Numbered from the stretch's first letter, positions 33,856 to 44,760 are shown. The stretch: 56,242 bases of DNA from CAIVPM01 sp964477265 (GCA_964477265.1 CAYZDJ010000019.1:1-56242), one strand, 5' to 3'. Notes: generated by a model from the sequence alone, not told the origin. Numbers and translations are program-made.

Positions 33856-34479
33856 CTACTTAATTACTTTATGAAATTTCCAATGATAATCGTAGCATAT
33901 AGGGCAAATGCCATGACTAATATTTAATGGCATATTCGTTACTAATTTGGGTGCCCAATCCCACATATTTGAATCATTAGCCCTTTGCGTACGCCTGCAA
34001 TTGCTGCACTGGTTTATTAAGCCTGTGCTTTGAATATAATCTGCCTCCTGCCTGCAATGTAAAAGCAACTGTGGCTTTTTGTTTATGGCGTATTCAATCT
34101 TAATGCTGTTAACAATAATCAATCCTTCACCATTTTTTAAAGGATAAACAGATTGAAAAAACATTCTATACAAGCTTGGGCTGGAGCATTCATATTCATG
34201 CTTCCACACTTTTTTGTTGTGCAATACCTTTGTATATTGTGTCTTGTAAAACGCCTTTAAATCATTCGAAATGGCATCTGTAAAAAGAGTGCCCAAATTA
34301 TAGTTGGCAGAGATAAAAGGCTCGCCATTATTGTTTTTAGAAAATTGAAGCCAGGCTTCGTTAAAGTAGATTAATTTAAGGTTTTTTGATAAGCCAAAAA
34401 TCACATCTCGGCTTTCCTCGATTGTTTTAAAATCGAAGCCAACCAGTTTAGCTGGAAAGTCGCTTTCGTAACGCTGCAT
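33856..34479 (-). CDS. PAS-domain protein with C-terminal zinc-ribbon-like motif
   Basis: A 207-residue soluble protein. Residues about 20-130 have PAS-like features (VIFGLSKNLKLIYFNEAWLQFSK, then YRMFFQSVYPL). The C-terminus has a CSNC...WDW.P... HGICPIC pattern, two CxxC-type pairs that probably bind zinc. Many Bacteroidota and proteobacterial PAS sensor proteins end this way. No kinase or GGDEF domain is attached, so it may be a stand-alone sensor or adaptor. Confidence 0.65.
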   Translation of the reverse strand: MQRYESDFPAKLVGFDFKTIEESRDVIFGLSKNLKLIYFNEAWLQFSKNNNGEPFISANYNLGTLFTDAISNDLKAFYKTQYTKVLHNKKVWKHEYECSSPSLYRMFFQSVYPLKNGEGLIIVNSIKIEYAINKKPQLLLHCRQEADYIQSTGLINQCSNCRRTQRANDSNMWDWAPKLVTNMPLNISHGICPICYDYHWKFHKVIK

Positions 34480-34584
34480 TTGTAAGGGTTGTTTTGTTAG
34501 TCGTTTTCAAGTTAATCATTGTGATATTGTGATTTTTATTTTATACGAATGTATGAGTTTAGTTTTTGCTGAATATGATTTACA

Positions 34585-35052
34585 TTAATTATTGTTACTT
34601 TTAGGATACATGTTAACTTCAAAATAATCTTTTCCTAAGTAAAATATTTCAAACCATTCATTACTATATTTTATTTTTAGTTTAATAACCTTTTTAAGAT
34701 TATCAAATGACCAATAATAATTTGTAATCCGAGAATCCTCTTTATGATGACCACCCCAAAGAAGCTTGGCATTATGGTTCTCATAAAACTCAAAACGTTT
34801 TCGCATACTTACATTTTGAGTATCTTTTGGCTTAAAAAAAGAATATGTTTTATTGCTGGCATAGTTTGGATCCAAGGGTATCCATCTGCCAACTAATGCT
34901 TCTGTAAAATTGTAATTACTATCATTTAAAAAATTCAAATTTTCTATACTATCGCGTTCTGCAATTTTTATAGAATCTTGTCCATGAACTTTTATTAAAC
35001 AAAAATTTAATGTGAAGATTAATACGAAAAAAAATTTAGTATACTTTGACAT
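34585..35052 (-). CDS. small secreted protein, unknown function
   Basis: A 155-residue protein with a signal peptide (MSKYTKFFFVLIFTLNFCLIK). The mature part has RWIPLDPNY, SYFWSFD-like strands (YYWSFDNLKKVIKLKI) and ends in short polar residues. Small lipocalin-like folds are possible but no family was recognised. It is divergent from recG. Confidence 0.6.
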   Translation of the reverse strand: MSKYTKFFFVLIFTLNFCLIKVHGQDSIKIAERDSIENLNFLNDSNYNFTEALVGRWIPLDPNYASNKTYSFFKPKDTQNVSMRKRFEFYENHNAKLLWGGHHKEDSRITNYYWSFDNLKKVIKLKIKYSNEWFEIFYLGKDYFEVNMYPKSNNN

Positions 35053-35157
35053 ATTCCAAAAATAACATTTTCATCTTTATTACATTCAAAAAAACTCTAC
35101 AAAACCAACTAAACCAGCATTCATATAAATTTGTGCCACTTATAATTATAGTTTATC

Positions 35158-37266
35158 ATTCATACTTCACACATATTATCTTCTCCAATTGAGTACTTAA
35201 AAGGCGTTGGTCCTTTGCGTGGAGATTTGCTAAAAAAAGAGTTGGGCATTTTTACTTTTCACGATTTAATTGACCATTTTCCTTTCAGGCATATTGATAA
35301 AACAAAAGTGGAAACCATTGGCAGTATTACACCAAACACAGAGTACGTGCAGGTTGCAGGTCGTTTGCAATACAGCGAAATTATTGGAACAAAACAAGCA
35401 AAACGATTAACAGCAACAGTGAGAGATAAAACTGGTGAGCTTGAGTTGGTGTGGTTTAAAGGCATTAGCTATGTAGAAAAAATATTGGTAGAAGGAACAG
35501 ATTATTTATTATTTGGCAAAGTAAGTTTCTTTAATGGCAAGCCACAAATGGCACATCCTGAACTGGAAATTTTTGTACCACAAAAAGCAGGTGGCAAAGC
35601 TTTTTTAGAACCCATTTATTCCACTACAGAAAAATTAAAAGCTCGTGGTTTAAATGCTAAAACAATTTCTAAATTAACGCACCAGTTGTTTAGCCAATTA
35701 CAGGCAAAAGATATTGTAGAAAATTTGCCACAAAATATTATTACTAAATATAACTTGCTGGAAAGGAGTATTGCATACAGAGCAGCCCATTTTCCAAAGG
35801 ATGAAGCAGAGTTTGATAAAGCTATTTACAGGTTAAAGTTTGAAGAGTTATTTATTGCACAAGTTCGTTTGGCATTGGTTAGAATTCAACGCCACAAAGC
35901 GTTTAAAGGTGTTGTGTTTGAAAAAGTGGGAGATTATTTTAATAACTTTTACAATACTCATTTGCCATTTGCATTAACCAATGCACAAAAAAGAGTATTG
36001 AAAGAAATAAGGACAGATACTGCAAAAGGTTACCAGATGAACAGGTTGTTGCAAGGAGATGTAGGTAGTGGCAAAACCATTGTAGCATTACTTTCTATGC
36101 TTATTGCAGCAGACAATGGTTATCAAAGCTGTATAATGGCACCAACTGAAATTCTTGCACAGCAACACTTTCAGGGCATTTCGTCTTTATTAAAAAATAC
36201 TGGCTTAGAAATAAGGTTATTGACGGGCAGCACAAAAACAAAAGAAAGAAGAGAAATTTTAGCAGGATTGCTTGATGATACTATTCATTTTGTTGTAGGT
36301 ACACATGCTTTAATTGAAGATGCTGTGCAATTTAAAAATCTTGGTTTTGTTGTGGTAGATGAACAGCATAGATTTGGTGTAGCACAGCGTGCAGCACTTT
36401 GGAAAAAAGCAGTAACGCCACCACATATTCTGGTAATGACTGCAACACCAATTCCAAGAACCCTTGCTATGACTGCTTATGGCGATTTGGATTATAGTAT
36501 AATGGACGAGCTACCTCCTGGCAGACAGGTTATTTCAACAGTAATGAGAAACGAAAGTCATAGAGTAAAAGTGATGGAATTTGTAAAAAGTGAAATAGCA
36601 AAAGGTAGGCAGGCTTATTTTATTTATCCATTAATTGAAGAAAGTGAAAAGGTAAATTATGAAGATTTAATGCGTGGTTATGAACAGGTAAAAAGTTTCT
36701 TTCCCGAGCATCAATACAATATTGCCATGTTGCATGGTAAAATGAAAGCAGAACAAAAAGAAACCAACATGCAACGTTTTGTAAAAAATGATTGTCAGAT
36801 AATGGTGGCAACAACAGTAATTGAAGTAGGAGTTAATGTGCCTAATGCAAGTGTGATGGTTATTGAAAGTGCCGAAAAGTTTGGACTTTCGCAATTGCAC
36901 CAGTTAAGAGGAAGGGTTGGGCGTGGTAGTGAAAAAAGTTATTGCATACTTTTATTTGGCAAGCTGGGCAGCGTTGATGCTAAAAAAAGGCTCAATATTA
37001 TGTGCGAAACAACCGATGGTTTTAAAATTGCTGAAAAAGATTTAGAGTTGAGAGGACCAGGAGATATTGAAGGAACAAGGCAAAGTGGTGCATTGGATTT
37101 TAAATTGGCATCAATAGTAAATGACAAGGATTTATTAAATTTGGCTAAAACAGAGGCTGACATTATGTTGAATGAAGATTTAGAATTAGATTTGGAAAAA
37201 AATACTAACCTTAAAAATTATCTTCAGTCACAAAAAGGGAAAACAGGGTGGAGTAAGATATCGTAG
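35158..37266 (+). CDS. recG: ATP-dependent DNA helicase RecG, likely non-canonical start
   Basis: RecG remodels stalled forks and Holliday junctions. Walker A GDVGSGKT, DEQHRFG, and GRVGRG are present, and the N-terminal OB wedge precedes them. The conserved N-terminus reads ILSSPIEYLKGVGPLR and continues upstream of the TTG at 35215. That TTG would start inside the PLRGD segment and lose part of this conserved block. Between the in-frame stop at 35149-35151 and that TTG there is no ATG, GTG or TTG in frame. The ATT at 35158 (or an adjacent ATC/ATA) is the best candidate, giving about 702 residues. A frameshift or error upstream is the alternative. Confidence 0.85.
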   Translation: MHTSHILSSPIEYLKGVGPLRGDLLKKELGIFTFHDLIDHFPFRHIDKTKVETIGSITPNTEYVQVAGRLQYSEIIGTKQAKRLTATVRDKTGELELVWFKGISYVEKILVEGTDYLLFGKVSFFNGKPQMAHPELEIFVPQKAGGKAFLEPIYSTTEKLKARGLNAKTISKLTHQLFSQLQAKDIVENLPQNIITKYNLLERSIAYRAAHFPKDEAEFDKAIYRLKFEELFIAQVRLALVRIQRHKAFKGVVFEKVGDYFNNFYNTHLPFALTNAQKRVLKEIRTDTAKGYQMNRLLQGDVGSGKTIVALLSMLIAADNGYQSCIMAPTEILAQQHFQGISSLLKNTGLEIRLLTGSTKTKERREILAGLLDDTIHFVVGTHALIEDAVQFKNLGFVVVDEQHRFGVAQRAALWKKAVTPPHILVMTATPIPRTLAMTAYGDLDYSIMDELPPGRQVISTVMRNESHRVKVMEFVKSEIAKGRQAYFIYPLIEESEKVNYEDLMRGYEQVKSFFPEHQYNIAMLHGKMKAEQKETNMQRFVKNDCQIMVATTVIEVGVNVPNASVMVIESAEKFGLSQLHQLRGRVGRGSEKSYCILLFGKLGSVDAKKRLNIMCETTDGFKIAEKDLELRGPGDIEGTRQSGALDFKLASIVNDKDLLNLAKTEADIMLNEDLELDLEKNTNLKNYLQSQKGKTGWSKIS

Positions 37267-37270
37267 ATAA

Positions 37271-37302
37271 TTTACGATGTACAATTTTGGATTTACGATT
37301 TA
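37271..37302. repeat. dispersed TTTACGATG-type intergenic repeat, copy 2
   Basis: It is 32 bases long with about three differences from copy 1 at 25491-25523, placed between recG and the M36 protease gene. Confidence 0.6.
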
Positions 37303-37363
37303 ATTGAAACATAGTTTTGATTGCAACTATTTTTACAACCACAAAAATGAAATTAAAAATAAA

Positions 37364-40300
37364 ATGACACCAAACTACTTTAAAATTGCTTTTTCGTTTT
37401 TACTTTCTGCATTGTTTTCAATTACAGTGCAAGCACAAGAATTATCGAAAGAAGCTGCTTTGGAATTAATAAAAATGAAGGCGAATGAAGTAGCTATTAC
37501 CAATGCTTACACAGACCCACAAACAGGCTTAACATTTATTTATGCCCAGCAAAAATATAAAGACATTAAGGCTTTTAATAAAATAAAAAGCATAACACTA
37601 AAAGGCAGCATCAAGCAATTTGAAAGTGGTAAGTTTATAGCAAAATTACCAGCTCTTGCACCCAGCGAAGTGTTTACAGTTACGGCTTTGCAAAGTGTAA
37701 ATATTGTTTTGCAGGATTTAAAAATACCATCGAAAAAAGATGTAGTTAAAGTAAAGGATGATTTTGCAGCAAATAAGAAATTAGAGTTTGATGCTTCTGA
37801 TGTTTGCAGAAGAAATGTTTATGCAGAATTGTTTTGGAGAGAAGATGAACAAGGAAAAGTTAATTTAATCTGGGCTATTCGTTTATCACCAAAAAACAGC
37901 AGCGACAACTGGAATATAAAGGTTGATGCACATAGTGGTAAAATTTTGGAACGCATTAATGAAACCATCAGCGAAGCAAAAAAAAAACACGAAAACCCGT
38001 CAGCAAAAAACGCAACAGAAGAAGAAAAAACTGAAGAAGTAAAAGAAGCTTTTATAGCATCAAACAGTTTTAAAAAAGCACCACCAAGTGTTGTAAGTGC
38101 AATATATAAAGTTATACCATTTCCTAAAAGCAATCCATTAAACAATAGCACTACCACAGTAACAAGTCCATGGCTGCTTGCTGGTGCAACTAATAATGCC
38201 ACAACCCATGGATGGCATTTTGATGGAACAAATAATTATAATTACACACGTGGCAATAATGTATATGCATATGATGATAGTGCAGACCAGGATATTCCTT
38301 TTCGAAATACAATCTCTTTATCAGCTTCTCCTAATTTAAACTTTAACTATACACCTAATTTTTTACAAGAGCCTTCTGTTGATGTTAACAGAAATTTTGC
38401 TGTTACCAATTTATTTTACTGGAATAATTTAATGCATGATGTATGCTACCAATATGGCTTTAATGAATTGTCTGGTAATTTTCAGAATGATAATATAGGT
38501 CGTGGTGGAATGGGAGGAGATGCAGTATTAGCAGAAGCACAGGATGGCAGCGGTTTAAACAACGCCAATTTTGCTACTGACCCAGATGGTGGTGCAGGAA
38601 GAATGCAAATGTATTTATGGAACGGTACAAAAAGTTTTTCTGTGCTAAGTCCTGCTGGCATTGCTGGCACATATACTTCGAAAGAAGGAGCATTTAGTAT
38701 AAACAATTTATTGAAAAATGTAGGCCCAGTAACAGGGCAATTAGCTTGGTACAATGACAACACAACAATGCCTCTAACCCACAACGCCTGCAATGCTGCA
38801 GTAAACAATTTAACAGGAAAGATAGCACTTATACAATATGCACAACAAACAGGTTGCACTTTTAGGCAACGTGTAAAAAATGCACAAAATGCAGGTGCAA
38901 TAGCAGTAGTAATTATTCATTCTGGAAATACTTTGCCCACAATGGGTGGCAGCGATAACAGTGTTACCATTCCTGCTGTAATTATTACAAACAGTGCAGG
39001 TGCAACCATTTCTCCACTTGTAACTAATGGCGACCCTGTAATTGTAAAACTTGAAGCATCTGTAAAGCTTGATGGCGATCTTGAAAGTGGAATTGTTTGT
39101 CATGAATATGGTCATGGAATTTCTAACAGGTTAACTGGTGGGCCATCAAATACATCTTGCCTTGATAATGCAGAGCAAGGTGGAGAAGGCTGGAGCGATT
39201 ACCTTGCTTTAATGATGACTACAAATTGGGCTACAGCTTTAATAACTGATGGAACTAATCCAAGGTCAATGGGTACTTATGTTATAGGTCAGCCAGATAA
39301 TGGTGCAGGTATCAGAACTTATCCTTACACAACAAACATGTCTGTAAACCCACATACATACGATATTCTTAAAACTTATGGAGAATCGCATTTTATTGGA
39401 GAAGTTTGGTGTAGTGCAATTTGGGACATGACATGGGATATTATAACACAGGAAAATTTTATTGAGCCTAATTTATATAATGCAGGAACAAATGGTGGTA
39501 ATGTTATTGCTATGAACCTTGTAATGCTTGGAATGAAATTGCAAACCTGCAGCCCAGGATTTTTAGATAGCAGAGACGCTATTTTAGCTGCTGATGATAT
39601 TTTATATAATGGAAGGCATAAATGTACTATCTGGAAATCTTTTGCAAGGCGTGGTATGGGTTACAGTGCAGTTCAGGGTAGCAGCAATAGTACAAACGAC
39701 CAGATAGCAGCATATGATATTCCAAACAGCGTAAGATTTTCTGGTAAACCAGATGTTTATAAAGTTGTGCCTTCTACAACCAATACAAACTTTAACATAA
39801 AAACAAACTGCCAATGCAAAGTACCTACAAATGGCTATAAGGTAAAAGCAATTTTACCAGCAGGCTTTAGCTATGTTAGCAGTATTGGTGGTGTGTCAAA
39901 TGCTGATAGTGTTGTATTTGCAAATCGTGGATATAACAAAGAGTTTCAGTTGGATAGTGTTGCACTTGTTATAAAAGCAACTGCAACAGGCTGTGCAATT
40001 GATAGCATTATTCATGATGATAGAGATAGTTATAACATAGGTAATTTTTCAAGCAATTCTATAAAAGGCACAAACCAGTTTACTTCTTCTTCAACTTATT
40101 CTCATAGTCCTACACAAAGCTGGCAGGCGTTGGATATTGCAATTCCATCAGTAACAGAATTGAGGTCAACAAGCTTTTTAGTTAAGCCTATTTCATTGTT
40201 ATCATTCTGGCACAGATATGATTTTGAAGGAAGCTATGATGGTGGCTTGGTTGAAGTATCAAAAAACAATGGTACAACCTGGGATTCACTTGATAAAGTA

Positions 40301-41143
40301 GCCTTGCAAAATGGTTTCAATGCAACATTAGATGCAACAGCAGGTTTGCCCAATAGAAAAGCATACAGTGGTACAAACCCTGATTTTCAACAATCCATTT
40401 TTAATTTATCAAAATACAATGGCAATAATTTGGTAATGCGATTTAAGGTGGGAACTGATAGCTTAAATGGCTTTGGTGGTGTAATGGATGGATGGAATGT
40501 TGATGATATTGTTGTTGCAAATGGATGTGGTGGACTTGTAAGATTTTTTGTATATGATTCCACCAATACAATTATAGATTCTGCAAGTGTTCCTGTATAT
40601 ATAACACCTCAACCTTTACCTGTAAAAATTGTTTCGTTTACTGCAAAGGCTATCAGCAAAAAAGCATTATTGCACTGGCAGGTTGCTGAGCAAATCAATA
40701 TAAAAAAGTACGTTGTTGAAAAAAGTACTGATAATAAAAACTGGCAAGGTATTGGCGACGTAAATGTTTCTAAAAGCGATTATGATTTTACTGATGAAAA
40801 TCTATTTAGTGGAATAAATTATTATAGAATAAAGGCCAACGATTTTGATGGCAGCTATACTTATTCAAATGTTCAAAGCCTTGTATTTAATGGCAATAAA
40901 AATTTATTTACACTAATACCAAATCCTGCAAAAGATGAGGTTAAGATTGCGTTTGATAAATACATTAACAATGCAACAATAAAAATAACTGACCTATTGG
41001 GCAAAGTGGTGTTTACACAAAATATAAGTAAGGCAGTTAGTGTAAGTGTTAATACAACCAGCTTTTTGCAAGGAACATATTTTGTGAACGTATCAGAAAA
41101 TGGAATAAATATTTTTACTGATAAACTTGTTATTCGTAAATGA
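37364..41143 (+). CDS. M36 (fungalysin-type) metalloprotease with PA and T9SS domains
   Basis: A 1259-residue protein; the ATG at 37364 gives a signal peptide (MTPNYFKIAFSFLLSALFSITVQA), whereas the frame could open earlier at a TTG. An N-terminal FTP-like propeptide (about 25-200) is followed by the M36 catalytic domain with H580-E581-YG-H584 and downstream GGEGWSDYLAL. A PA-domain insert lies upstream of the zinc site (about 440-560; NNLTGKIALIQYAQQTGC). The end is a type A sorting domain (LIPNPAKDEVKI, LQGTYFVNVS). It degrades proteins outside the cell. The last 4 bp overlap the next gene. Confidence 0.88.
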   Translation: MTPNYFKIAFSFLLSALFSITVQAQELSKEAALELIKMKANEVAITNAYTDPQTGLTFIYAQQKYKDIKAFNKIKSITLKGSIKQFESGKFIAKLPALAPSEVFTVTALQSVNIVLQDLKIPSKKDVVKVKDDFAANKKLEFDASDVCRRNVYAELFWREDEQGKVNLIWAIRLSPKNSSDNWNIKVDAHSGKILERINETISEAKKKHENPSAKNATEEEKTEEVKEAFIASNSFKKAPPSVVSAIYKVIPFPKSNPLNNSTTTVTSPWLLAGATNNATTHGWHFDGTNNYNYTRGNNVYAYDDSADQDIPFRNTISLSASPNLNFNYTPNFLQEPSVDVNRNFAVTNLFYWNNLMHDVCYQYGFNELSGNFQNDNIGRGGMGGDAVLAEAQDGSGLNNANFATDPDGGAGRMQMYLWNGTKSFSVLSPAGIAGTYTSKEGAFSINNLLKNVGPVTGQLAWYNDNTTMPLTHNACNAAVNNLTGKIALIQYAQQTGCTFRQRVKNAQNAGAIAVVIIHSGNTLPTMGGSDNSVTIPAVIITNSAGATISPLVTNGDPVIVKLEASVKLDGDLESGIVCHEYGHGISNRLTGGPSNTSCLDNAEQGGEGWSDYLALMMTTNWATALITDGTNPRSMGTYVIGQPDNGAGIRTYPYTTNMSVNPHTYDILKTYGESHFIGEVWCSAIWDMTWDIITQENFIEPNLYNAGTNGGNVIAMNLVMLGMKLQTCSPGFLDSRDAILAADDILYNGRHKCTIWKSFARRGMGYSAVQGSSNSTNDQIAAYDIPNSVRFSGKPDVYKVVPSTTNTNFNIKTNCQCKVPTNGYKVKAILPAGFSYVSSIGGVSNADSVVFANRGYNKEFQLDSVALVIKATATGCAIDSIIHDDRDSYNIGNFSSNSIKGTNQFTSSSTYSHSPTQSWQALDIAIPSVTELRSTSFLVKPISLLSFWHRYDFEGSYDGGLVEVSKNNGTTWDSLDKVALQNGFNATLDATAGLPNRKAYSGTNPDFQQSIFNLSKYNGNNLVMRFKVGTDSLNGFGGVMDGWNVDDIVVANGCGGLVRFFVYDSTNTIIDSASVPVYITPQPLPVKIVSFTAKAISKKALLHWQVAEQINIKKYVVEKSTDNKNWQGIGDVNVSKSDYDFTDENLFSGINYYRIKANDFDGSYTYSNVQSLVFNGNKNLFTLIPNPAKDEVKIAFDKYINNATIKITDLLGKVVFTQNISKAVSVSVNTTSFLQGTYFVNVSENGINIFTDKLVIRK

Positions 41144-44100
41144 AATTTTTAAAGTATATATTAATAGTTGTCATTGCAGTATTTAATGTTAATTGTGTAT
41201 TTGCACAATACCTTGAATTTGTTGAAAACAAAGGGCAATGGGCAAAAAATATTGCATATAAAGGCGATATAAGAACTGGTGCAATTGCACTAAAGCCAGA
41301 TGGTGGTTACAGAATGTTGCAGCATAATGCAAATGACCTTGAAGCCATCAGCAATTATTTTCATCCCATACATAATAGTAATGCAAAGGCAAAGCTGATT
41401 TCGCAAAACAATCTGGGTTTACACAGCCATGTTTACGAAGTGACTTTTTTAGGTGCAAACCCAACACCAGAAGCGGTTGCAGAGAAACCAGAAAATACTT
41501 ACAATAACTATTTTATAGATGACGACAAAAGCAAATGGGCAAGTGGCTGTAAAATTTTTCAGGCAATAACCTATAAAAATATTTATCCAAATATTGATAT
41601 AAGGTATTATACAGGCAATGGCAGTTTAAAGTATGATTTTATTGTTCATCCTGGAGGAAACCCCAACATAATTGCATTGGAATTTGATGGTGCAGATGAT
41701 ATCAAAATAAAAAAGGGAAAGCTTGAAATTGTTACATCTGTTACAACAGAAAAAGAATTAGAGCCTTATACATTTCAACCAACAAATGAAGGTAAAAAAG
41801 AAATTAATTGCAGCTATAAATTAACTGGAAATATTGTAAGTTTTAATGTTGACGAATATGATAAAAACAGAACATTAATTATTGACCCCATAAAAGTATT
41901 TGCAACATTTAGTGGCAGCACAATAGATAACTGGGGTTTTACTGCAACTTATGACAATGCTGGTAATTTTTATGGTGGTGGAATTGTTTTTGGAACTGGT
42001 TTCCCTGTCAACAATGGCTCTACTTTTCAGGGTGGTATAAATAGTGATGATGGAAATGTGTACGATATTGGCATTATAAAATTTAACGCAACAGGCACCA
42101 ACAGGCTTTATGCAACTTACATTGGTGGTAGTGCTGGTAATGATCAACCACACAGCCTTATTATAGATGCAAACAATGACCTGATTATTGCTGGCAGAAC
42201 CAATTCTTCAAATTATCCTAAAACATTTCCAATAGCTGGCAGTGGTGGTGGTAAGGATATTATAGTAACCAAGTTGGATGGCAATGGAAATATTTTAGCA
42301 TCAAGGGTTATTGGAGGCACTGGAGATGATGGAATGAATATTAAACCCAAATATTCAACCTCACCAGCAGGTGCATCTTCTTTGGTTAGAAATTATGGCG
42401 ATGATGCAAGGAGTGAAGTAATAGTTGATGACGCAGGAAATATTTTACTGGCATCATGCACACAGTCAACAGACTTTTTTGTAACCACAAATGCCTTTCA
42501 GCAAACCAATGGTGGTGCAGGCAGCACAATGACACGCAAGCAAGATGGTGTATTTATGAAAATCACTAATGATTTTTCAAACATTCTTACAAGCACTTAT
42601 CTTGGTGGTAATAATGATGATGCTGCATTTGTGTTAGCTCTAAATCCTATTGACAAGAATATATATATAGCAGGTGGCACAGCCAGTACAGATTTTCCAG
42701 GTAATAAAACCGGTGTTATTACTCCTGCTTTTTCAGGTGGTATATGCGATGGCTTTATTGCTGTTTTAAGTGGAGATGGCACACAACTTTTAAAGTCAAC
42801 ATATATTGGCACAAGCCAGACTGAAAACGTTTATGGTATTCAGTTTGACAAATTTGGCTTCCCATATATAATGGGTACAACTACTGGTATATGGCCTGTT
42901 GTTAATGCCCAGTTTTTTAATGTGGCAGGCAAGCAATTCATTTGTAAGCTGGCAAAAAATTTAGGTAGTTATGTTTATTCAACATGCTTTGGTTCTGGTG
43001 GTGCTTCACCCAATATTTCGCCTACTGCTTTTCTTGTAGATAGATGTGAGAATGTATATGTGAGTGGCTGGGGAGGAAGCATCAATACAAATCCTAACAG
43101 CCCCTACCCTAATGTAGGAACAAGTGGATTACCTATTACGCAAGATGCATTGCAAAAAACAACTGATGGCAGTGACTTTTATTTCTTTGTTTTAGAACGT
43201 GGTGCAAGGTCGCAATTATATGGCGATTTTATGGGGCAAAATGGTGGCGTAAGTGGAGAACATGTTGATGGTGGAACAAGCAGGTTTGATAAGGATGGTA
43301 TTATTTATCAAAGCCTGTGTGGTAATTGTGCTGGACCCAACAATATTTTTCCTACAACACCTGGTGCTTGGTCAGAAACCAATAAAGCTACCAATTGTAA
43401 CCTGGCAGCAGTAAAGATTGCATTAAATTTAAGTGGTGTTGGTGCTGGTGTTCGTTCAAGCATTAAAGGAGTTAGTGGAGATACAAGTGGCTGTGTTCCT
43501 CTAAGAATAAATTTTCAGGACACACTTGGGCAAGGCATTAGTTATACATGGAATTTTGGAGACAATAGTCCAATTGGCACAACATCAAAACCAGATACAT
43601 TTCATATTTATCAAAATACAGGCTACTTCAAAGTATGTGTTGTTTCCATTGATTCATCTACCTGCAATATTGTTGATACATCGTGCAGAACAATGAGAAT
43701 TAGAAGTGATAGTGCACAGCTTAAGGTTACATATAAAAAAATAGGAGATTGTATTTCTAATACCTATGAATTTGACAACAGAAATTCAGTGGCACCAATA
43801 AGTAAATCCTTTAAGTCAAATTCATTCAGGATTAATTTTGGAGATGGTAGTCCAATACAGCAAATGGGCTATGGCACTATATCTCATCCATATCCTGCAA
43901 GTGGTTTCTATAAAGGCTGGATGGCTTTAGTTGATACAAATTATTGCAATACACCTGATACAGCTTTTTTTCAATTTGAAATAATAGCTAATGTAAAGGC
44001 CAAATTTACACCACCACCAGAAGGCTGTTTATCAACACCTATCCAATTTGTAAATCAATCTAATGGTGGCGAAACTTTTTTATGGACATTTGGAGATGGT

Positions 44101-44760
44101 GGCAGCTCATCTGATAAAGACCCAAAACATTTATTTACATTGTCTGGTTCATATACTGTTACATTATATGCCTTTAATGTATCAAGCTGTAATAAGGTTG
44201 ATAGCATCAGTTTTAAAATTGCGGTAAGCGTATCGCCTAAATCTCAGTTTAGTTTTAACCCAAATCCACCACGTGTTAATACTGCAGTAAATTTTGTGAA
44301 CCAGTCAATTGGTGCAGTAAATTATATGTGGACATTTGGCGATGGCGACACCTTGGTTACAACTAATAAAAATTTGCCAATAAAACATTTGTATCAGGTT
44401 GCAAAAGCTTTTAATGCGTGTTTAACTGTTTTTAATTTGTATAATTGTAAAGACACAAGTTGTAAAATTATTGCTGCAAGGGTAAGCCAGTTATATGATG
44501 TACCAAGTGCATTTACACCCAATGGTGATGGCAAGAATGATAAGGTTTTTGTTAGGGGATTTGGAATTAAAAGCATGAAATGGGATATATACAACCGTTG
44601 GGGAATTTTAATGTTTACTGGTAATAGTTTAAGTGAAGGGTGGGATGGATATTATAAAGGAGAATTGCAGCCACAGGATGTTTATCATTATACTTTAAGG
44701 GTTGAATTCTGGGATGATAAACAGGATACCAAAACAGGAGATATTACATTACTTCGTTAA
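41140..44760 (+). CDS. gliding-type surface protein with DUF7948 and PKD domains
   Basis: A 1206-residue protein with a signal peptide (MKFLKYILIVVIAVFNVNCVFAQ), overlapping the M36 gene by ATGA. The start FVENKGQWAKNIAYKGDIR begins DUF7948. The middle has repeated SBBP-like units (YLGGNNDDAAFVLAL, YIGTSQTENVYGIQF, VSGWGGSI). PKD domains follow (ISYTWNFGDNSP, FLWTFGDGG, YMWTFGDGD). The C-terminal gliding-associated type B sorting domain has SAFTPNGDGKNDKV and MKWDIYNRWGILMF. It is a T9SS cargo that probably binds the cell surface. PorP/SprF follows 50 bp downstream. Confidence 0.85.
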   Translation: MKFLKYILIVVIAVFNVNCVFAQYLEFVENKGQWAKNIAYKGDIRTGAIALKPDGGYRMLQHNANDLEAISNYFHPIHNSNAKAKLISQNNLGLHSHVYEVTFLGANPTPEAVAEKPENTYNNYFIDDDKSKWASGCKIFQAITYKNIYPNIDIRYYTGNGSLKYDFIVHPGGNPNIIALEFDGADDIKIKKGKLEIVTSVTTEKELEPYTFQPTNEGKKEINCSYKLTGNIVSFNVDEYDKNRTLIIDPIKVFATFSGSTIDNWGFTATYDNAGNFYGGGIVFGTGFPVNNGSTFQGGINSDDGNVYDIGIIKFNATGTNRLYATYIGGSAGNDQPHSLIIDANNDLIIAGRTNSSNYPKTFPIAGSGGGKDIIVTKLDGNGNILASRVIGGTGDDGMNIKPKYSTSPAGASSLVRNYGDDARSEVIVDDAGNILLASCTQSTDFFVTTNAFQQTNGGAGSTMTRKQDGVFMKITNDFSNILTSTYLGGNNDDAAFVLALNPIDKNIYIAGGTASTDFPGNKTGVITPAFSGGICDGFIAVLSGDGTQLLKSTYIGTSQTENVYGIQFDKFGFPYIMGTTTGIWPVVNAQFFNVAGKQFICKLAKNLGSYVYSTCFGSGGASPNISPTAFLVDRCENVYVSGWGGSINTNPNSPYPNVGTSGLPITQDALQKTTDGSDFYFFVLERGARSQLYGDFMGQNGGVSGEHVDGGTSRFDKDGIIYQSLCGNCAGPNNIFPTTPGAWSETNKATNCNLAAVKIALNLSGVGAGVRSSIKGVSGDTSGCVPLRINFQDTLGQGISYTWNFGDNSPIGTTSKPDTFHIYQNTGYFKVCVVSIDSSTCNIVDTSCRTMRIRSDSAQLKVTYKKIGDCISNTYEFDNRNSVAPISKSFKSNSFRINFGDGSPIQQMGYGTISHPYPASGFYKGWMALVDTNYCNTPDTAFFQFEIIANVKAKFTPPPEGCLSTPIQFVNQSNGGETFLWTFGDGGSSSDKDPKHLFTLSGSYTVTLYAFNVSSCNKVDSISFKIAVSVSPKSQFSFNPNPPRVNTAVNFVNQSIGAVNYMWTFGDGDTLVTTNKNLPIKHLYQVAKAFNACLTVFNLYNCKDTSCKIIAARVSQLYDVPSAFTPNGDGKNDKVFVRGFGIKSMKWDIYNRWGILMFTGNSLSEGWDGYYKGELQPQDVYHYTLRVEFWDDKQDTKTGDITLLR

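Noticed and set aside
35215..35217. TTG as recG start
   Set aside because: It begins after the conserved IEYLKGVGP block, which is in frame upstream, so a functional start must lie further upstream.
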